Shown here in pieces: positions 60,160 through 64,000 of a stretch of DNA of 64,000 nucleotides. The notes under the pieces were generated by a model, which was given only the letters and a program-made list of their open reading frames with translations, had not been told where the DNA came from and ran no database searches. Location of the stretch: assembly GCA_019915135.1 (NCBI GenBank), contig JAHLMK010000003.1, positions 62,001 to 126,000 on the forward strand. The letters are read 5' to 3'. The stretch is from Strobilurus pachycystidiatus (lineage: Eukaryota > Basidiomycota > Agaricomycetes > Agaricales > Physalacriaceae). How positions within the stretch are numbered: position 1 is the first letter of the stretch; each line of letters opens with the position of its first letter. The translations under genes were made by a program, and so were the position numbers.

Positions 60160-61059
60160 GGCAAGCGTTCGCGAGTGTGGCGCTTTTTTTTGGGACTCGA
60201 TTCTTTAGTATCCTTTTCAATCGCTTTTGTTTGTATCTTTGCTCGCTGTCTTGTTGTCTATTCTGTACTTTGCCATTGTCTCTATTCGCTAAATAACCCC
60301 CTTACCTACCTACCTACATCGACCTATATACCAACTTGTCACTCTGCTGACGCGGGCACTCGTCCTGTGCTCTGTGCGCTGTGCCTGGTGCCTATGCACT
60401 TTGCACATCAACTGAGCCTGGACACGTTGCCAGGTCCGACGGCTGACTCAGCATTTGCCCTTTCGTTGCAACCACCACCATCAACAGCGACGACGACGTG
60501 GTCCACGACGTGGCCGCAGGCAGTCGTTGCCTAACGGACGGACGCGTTCGGCGGCGGTAGCCATGATGGCGACACGGACCATGGACCACGACAACGCGGC
60601 CTGTTGCGTTCGAAGACGCGACAATGACGAGCACGACGACGATGGGGCCGGTCACGGCGACGAGGACGACGGTGGCGAGGACGACGACGGTGGCGAGGAC
60701 GACGACGGTGGCGGGAGAGTAACGGTGGCGGGAGAGTAACGGTGACGACGATGGGCGAGAGTCACGGCGAGGACGACGACGATGACGGGAGCCGCGACGA
60801 GCACGGACCACGACGAGCACGGACCACGACGGAAGAACAGGCGGCTACCAGGGAGGTGCGTAGTTGATGGCGTCGGCGCGCTATGGCAGACGGCCGACTT
60901 GGAGTCCGGGCCGCTTGTTTCCCGGTGAGCCAGATTTATTCTCGTCTACTGGCTTATATCCCTCAGTCTATCCCACTCGAAACTCTTCCCCCTCCCGTAG
61001 AATCATACATCGACCCAGCATCGACCCCAGGATGAGATCAGCCAGCGCGGTCCGGACCT
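60160..61059. other. Low-complexity region in the KDZ element
   Basis: A CTAC(CTAC)n tract lies near 60304-60316. About 60540-60840 is GC-rich and made of degenerate GACGACGGTGGCGAG and GAGCACGGACCACGAC units. No gene; open frames here follow from the repeats. Confidence 0.6.
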
Positions 61060-61451
61060 ACGACCCCTTCGAGTTGCGACTCCGAATCTGATTCGAGTTC
61101 GGATCGGTGTGTCGAGTTCGAACTGGAGTTCGAATTTGAGCCAGTATGTCGAGTCGAGTTCTAGTCGGAAGGTCGAGTTGGTGAGTTCGAGTTCAAGTTG
61201 GAGAATTCGAGTTGGACTTCAGTCGAGTTCGAGTCGAGTTGGGGTTCGAGTTGGGGTTCGAGTTCGAGTCGAGTTGGGGTTGGAGTCGAGATGAAGTGGG
61301 GTCCAAACTCGAGTTGGGACTTGAGTTTCAATCGGAGTACGCTTCGAGTTACACTTAGAGTAGCTCGCCTGGGTTTCATTGTAGTTTAGAGTCCTCAAGA
61401 TAGCATGTTAATGTATATATTGATATTTGCTACTACAGTCGGAATGTAAGG
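61060..61451. repeat. Right subterminal CGAGTT minisatellite
   Basis: Degenerate tandem of CGAGTT, CGAGTCGAGTT and GGGGTTCGAGTT units, followed by about 100 bp of AT-rich unique sequence and the terminal inverted repeat. It mirrors the left subterminal array. Confidence 0.75.
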
Positions 61452-61527
61452 TTTTCGAGTTCGAGTCAAAACTCGACTCATTCCGGTCACGACCGGGAAA
61501 ACTCAAGTTTTGTGTGTCATCTTTTTG
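61452..61527 (-). repeat. Right terminal inverted repeat of the KDZ element
   Basis: Reverse complement of 45047-45122 with eight mismatches, seven of them in the outermost 14 positions. It ends directly at the TGAGAGC direct repeat. Confidence 0.85.
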
Positions 61528-61844
61528 TGAGAGCCACTCTATTGGAGAGGATGGCGGCCTTCAGTGCGGGCTGGACTGTTCACGTTAGTTAGGGACTTGC
61601 GAGCGCAGCCGACGAGGATGGACTTACTACGAAGATGATTACAGGATTGTTCGAGAAATGCGTCGACCTGTCCTCGTTGGAGTCCCCAAGCATACTCGTA
61701 AGAGTCAATCTTGAAGTGAAGGTCAGAAAAATCGTCAAACTAAACACGAGTACATACCCTCAAGTTGGTATTGGAGAAGAGCGACATGTCCGTGGCCTCG
61801 GTGAATACGCGCCTGACATTCAGAGACTCGATAGGCACTGCCAT
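61528..61844 (-). pseudogene. F-family F6: 5' half of the gene split by the KDZ element
   Basis: ATG 61842-61844 (MAVPIESLNVRRVFTEATDM). An intron (GTATGT..TTCAAG), then IDSYEYAWGLQRGQVDAFLE, a GTAAGT donor, and IQPALKAAILSNRVAL, ending at the element boundary. F4 begins exactly with the following residues. With F5 it forms a head-to-tail pair (F6 start 61844, F5 end 62187), so the split gene was originally F5's neighbour. Confidence 0.85.
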
Positions 61845-62186
61845 TCTCTGCTGGAGATGCGGAATAGCCTGGTGATGAGTGGAAGTAGCGGTGATTGTAA
61901 GAGCAAGAAACGGCGCGGCCGAATCAGGCATGAACAAAGGAACGACCATGTGACACGTATGACGTTGGCACGATATTGTATAACTTTTGAGTTGAAGTTT
62001 TGACGAGGGAATGCGAACGATCAGCCACAGGATAATTGCAGTATGGGACACCGTCCGTATCCTTGTTTTCCTTACAGCGCGGAGAGGGGTACAGTATATC
62101 TGTAGCACGCGATTTGCTTGTGTGCGCCGAGTGAGAGAACATTGATAACTAAATGAAGTACAGTAAATAATACAAGAAACTGCCAA
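61845..62186. other. 5' flank of the split gene / 3' flank of F5
   Basis: About 340 bp with no gene. The CACGTG box of F1-F3 is not evident here. Confidence 0.5.
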
Positions 62187-63312
62187 TTATACAGCTGCGC
62201 GTTTTCGCTTCGTCCGTTTTTGCGGTATTTGGTCTCTTCCGGATGTGTTCGCCGCCTGCAGCGCCTCCTGCACCGACCGAGAAACTTCTGACGCGTATGC
62301 CCCAATCTGAGTCTCGTTCGTCACAGCGGTCTCCAACAATACCGAGTCACATTCTCTCATCCATTTCCCGACATCCGGCTCATCGTAATTGCTATGCGAA
62401 AGCGAGGTTCGTGAACGCTTTGAGGAGCGATCCGAGTCGTCGGCGTCTGATGATGAAGAGGACGATGCCGAGGAATCATGACTGGTACAGGATGGAGGTA
62501 TCCCAGGAGCAGGGAAGTGTCGACGATGGACGGGAGGAATGGTGCGCCCAAATTGATTGTAGAACGAACCCTTGAAGAACTCGAGAGGAACAACGCTGTA
62601 CCATGCGGCGTACATCGCCGCCATGTTGGTGATCACTGGCTCAGGAAAGAGCTTGTATTTGGGGCCGACGGCGCTGCAGCCGTTTGCAAGGACAAAAAGG
62701 GGGTGAGCGTCTGCCGCCACCAGTGCCACGGATTTTCCGGGGGCTCGCTTTTTCAGAGGGGAGATCTTGCCGGTTTCCGGATGTCGAAGATAGAAGGATA
62801 CGGATCGCTCCAGGGCAACCAACCGGTACTCGTAAGTTTGGAGAGGAAAGAGCTGTATTCGACTCAGAAAAATGCGATTACGAGGCAGACGCCAGATTCT
62901 TACCTCGGTAAAAGGCCGCCGTTGACTGACAGGACAATGGTACCGGTTTTGATCGTGCATGGCTTGGAGTTTCTGGATGAGGGCATCAGAAGGAATGAGG
63001 GCCACTCTCTTGGAAAGTATAGCGGCCTTCAATGCGGGCTGAACTATGAACCATAGTTCAAGTTTTGGAATTGAGACGACGAGGACACACTTACTACGAA
63101 GTCGATTACATGATTTCTCGAGGAATGCGTCAACCTGTCCCCGCTGAAGTCCCCATGAATACTCGCAAGAGTCAATCTTGAGAGAGACGGTCAGACGAAT
63201 CATCGAACCAACGACGAGAACATACCATTGAGTTGGTACTGGTGAAGAGCGACATATCCGTAGCCTCGGTAAACATGCGCCTGACATTCAGAGAGTCGAT
63301 AGGCATTGCCAT
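62187..63312 (-). CDS. F-family member F5, intact
   Basis: ATG 63310-63312 (MAMPIDSLNVRRMFTEATDM). Exon 2 reads IDSCEYSWGLQRGQVDAFLE (about 63095-63178) and ends at GTAAGT. The next exon, starting after CATAG, gives QPALKAAILSKRVALIPSDA and ends RPFTE. The long last exon has LQTYEYRLVALERSVSFYLR, ADAHPLFVLANGCSA, FKGSFYNQFGRTIPPVH, a poly-Ser acidic linker, DVGKWMREC, EVSRSVQEAL and KRKRAAV at a TAA (62187-62189). About 300 residues. It is closest to the split F4/F6 gene. Function unknown; the basic C-terminus suggests nuclear location. Confidence 0.75.
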
Positions 63313-63331
63313 TGCGCTAGGGCCAGTAGAT

Positions 63332-63365
63332 TTTACCGTGACCGTGAATTCACGGTCACGGTAAA
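63332..63365. repeat. Perfect 34-bp palindrome
   Basis: Half-site TTTACCGTGACCGTGAA followed by its exact complement, centred on an EcoRI-type GAATTC. It starts 20 bp upstream of the F5 start codon, so it lies in the F5 leader or core promoter. Confidence 0.97.
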
Positions 63366-64000
63366 GTGCCACGGTAGCACGGTAGATAGTCACGGCCTCC
63401 AGGAGGGAGCAAGAGCTCATGAGGTCAAGTAGCAGTCCTAAACTGGAGCAGTACGACGTCGTCAACGAGAGCGCCGTGTGTTTTAAAATTATAAATATAT
63501 TCCCGGGTCGCGAGAAACAAGTACTTGATGACAATAATGAAGCATCTGCAAGGCATGGGGCTTTGTGTTTGAAGTGGGATGAGTACAGAGATGATACATA
63601 CATGTTACTAGTCTGGGTAAGTAGGCAAAAGATTCTCGTGTCCAAGAAGTCGGAACGTCAACTTATTGACGGTCCCATACGTAGAGTCCCTGTCGATCTG
63701 CCGTGACGCATGCATGGCATTGACTCACATTGATAAGATCAGACTAAGTAAAGGCAATGCCCTAGGTTGTTTCGATGCAGCACGTTGTGGCTGTAGGTAA
63801 ATATGGACCATTAGCATGCTGAGGTGAACGGAATGGAGTGATCAAATCGAGCGGTGGGTCATCAGGGTCCAATGGCCGGTGCCGTGATCACGGTAGCTCA
63901 CGGCTGCGGCCACGGTACTCACGGTAGCAGTGTCACGGCCGTCACGGCCTCACTGCCCACTGCTCACTGCCGCACGGTAAAGTACTCACTGCCACGGTCG
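63366..64000. other. CACGGT-rich repeat region, probable edge of another element
   Basis: 63366-63400 and 63880-64000 contain many CACGGTA/TCACGGCC units related to the palindrome arm. Between them a plus-strand frame (63419-63706, MRSSSSPKLEQYDVVNESAV) shows no known family. The unit-bearing ends suggest a mobile or satellite-type element that continues beyond the window. Confidence 0.45.

Larger units (their letters stand above)
45047..61527 (+). mobile_element. 16.48-kb KDZ DNA transposon with cargo genes
   Basis: Ends are 76-bp inverted repeats (45047-45122 and 61452-61527): ungapped, eight mismatches by eye, only one of them within the inner 60 bp. They are flanked by the direct repeat TGAGAGC (45040-45046 and 61528-61534). 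Outside, F4 and F6 are complementary halves of one F-family gene; without the element and one repeat copy they form one frame, so both ends are fixed by the host gene as well as by the repeats. Inside lie a CxC2-KDZ transposase, an Spt5-like KOW gene and at least four unrecognised genes. Degenerate GACTCG/CGAGTT minisatellites occupy both subterminal regions. Confidence 0.85.

Noticed and set aside
60392..60820. 142-codon Arg/Val/Ser-rich minus ORF and Asp/Gly-rich plus ORF
   Set aside because: Both arise from GACGACGG-type repeats; no exon structure.
45047..61527. F4 and F6 as two independently truncated genes, each with its own repeat insertion
   Set aside because: The halves meet at the same codon, share the 7-bp repeat and lie at opposite ends of one inverted-repeat pair; one insertion explains all of this.

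Overview
The window is nuclear DNA of a basidiomycete fungus, most likely a mushroom-forming agaricomycete. Genes carry many short (about 45-65 nt) GT-AG introns. The gene families are typical of that group: patatin/NB-ARC proteins, a CxC2-KDZ transposase, a multicopy HNH-like family with serine-rich acidic tails, a GAL4-type zinc cluster and a basidiomycete Ty3/Gypsy element. Exon models were made by eye from splice consensus and protein continuity, so internal junctions are approximate.

Layout. 0-4 kb: the 5' part of a Prp43/DHX15-like helicase gene (minus) with altered catalytic motifs, an intron-containing tRNA-Gln(UUG), and an F-box-like gene. 4.4-14.6 kb: three patatin genes. Two (minus) are NLR-like, patatin-P-loop-TPR and patatin-P-loop, and both have lost the patatin catalytic residues. 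The third (plus) is a stand-alone patatin with intact motifs, divergent from the second. 14.8-24.1 kb: a full-length, apparently very young Ty3/Gypsy retrotransposon (minus) with identical 493-bp LTRs and an extra ORF after pol. 24-26 kb: decayed duplicated gene pieces, including a broken second F-box copy. 27-39 kb: three copies of a lineage-specific family, called F-family here (F1; F2 and F3 in tandem), a Zn2Cys6 regulator and long gene-poor stretches. 39.3-43 kb: an HNH-like protein and a bestrophin-type anion channel.

45.0-61.5 kb is the most striking part: a 16.48-kb DNA transposon with 76-bp terminal inverted repeats, flanked by a 7-bp direct repeat and inserted into the coding sequence of an F-family gene. 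The two gene halves (called F4 and F6) now lie on either side of it. The element carries a CxC2-KDZ transposase, an Spt5-like (NGN/KOW) gene and several unrecognised small genes. 62.2-63.3 kb: an intact F-family member (F5). The last 0.7 kb holds a perfect palindrome and CACGGT-rich repeats that look like another element.

How the parts relate. The patatin/NLR cluster looks like fungal innate-sensor type genes. The F-family is a local expansion whose members share exon layout, a C-terminal KRKRA(A/V) tail and, in F1-F3, a CACGTGA(T/C)CGCGC promoter box. The KDZ element appears to be an autonomous transposon that also carries a transcription-elongation-factor-like gene.
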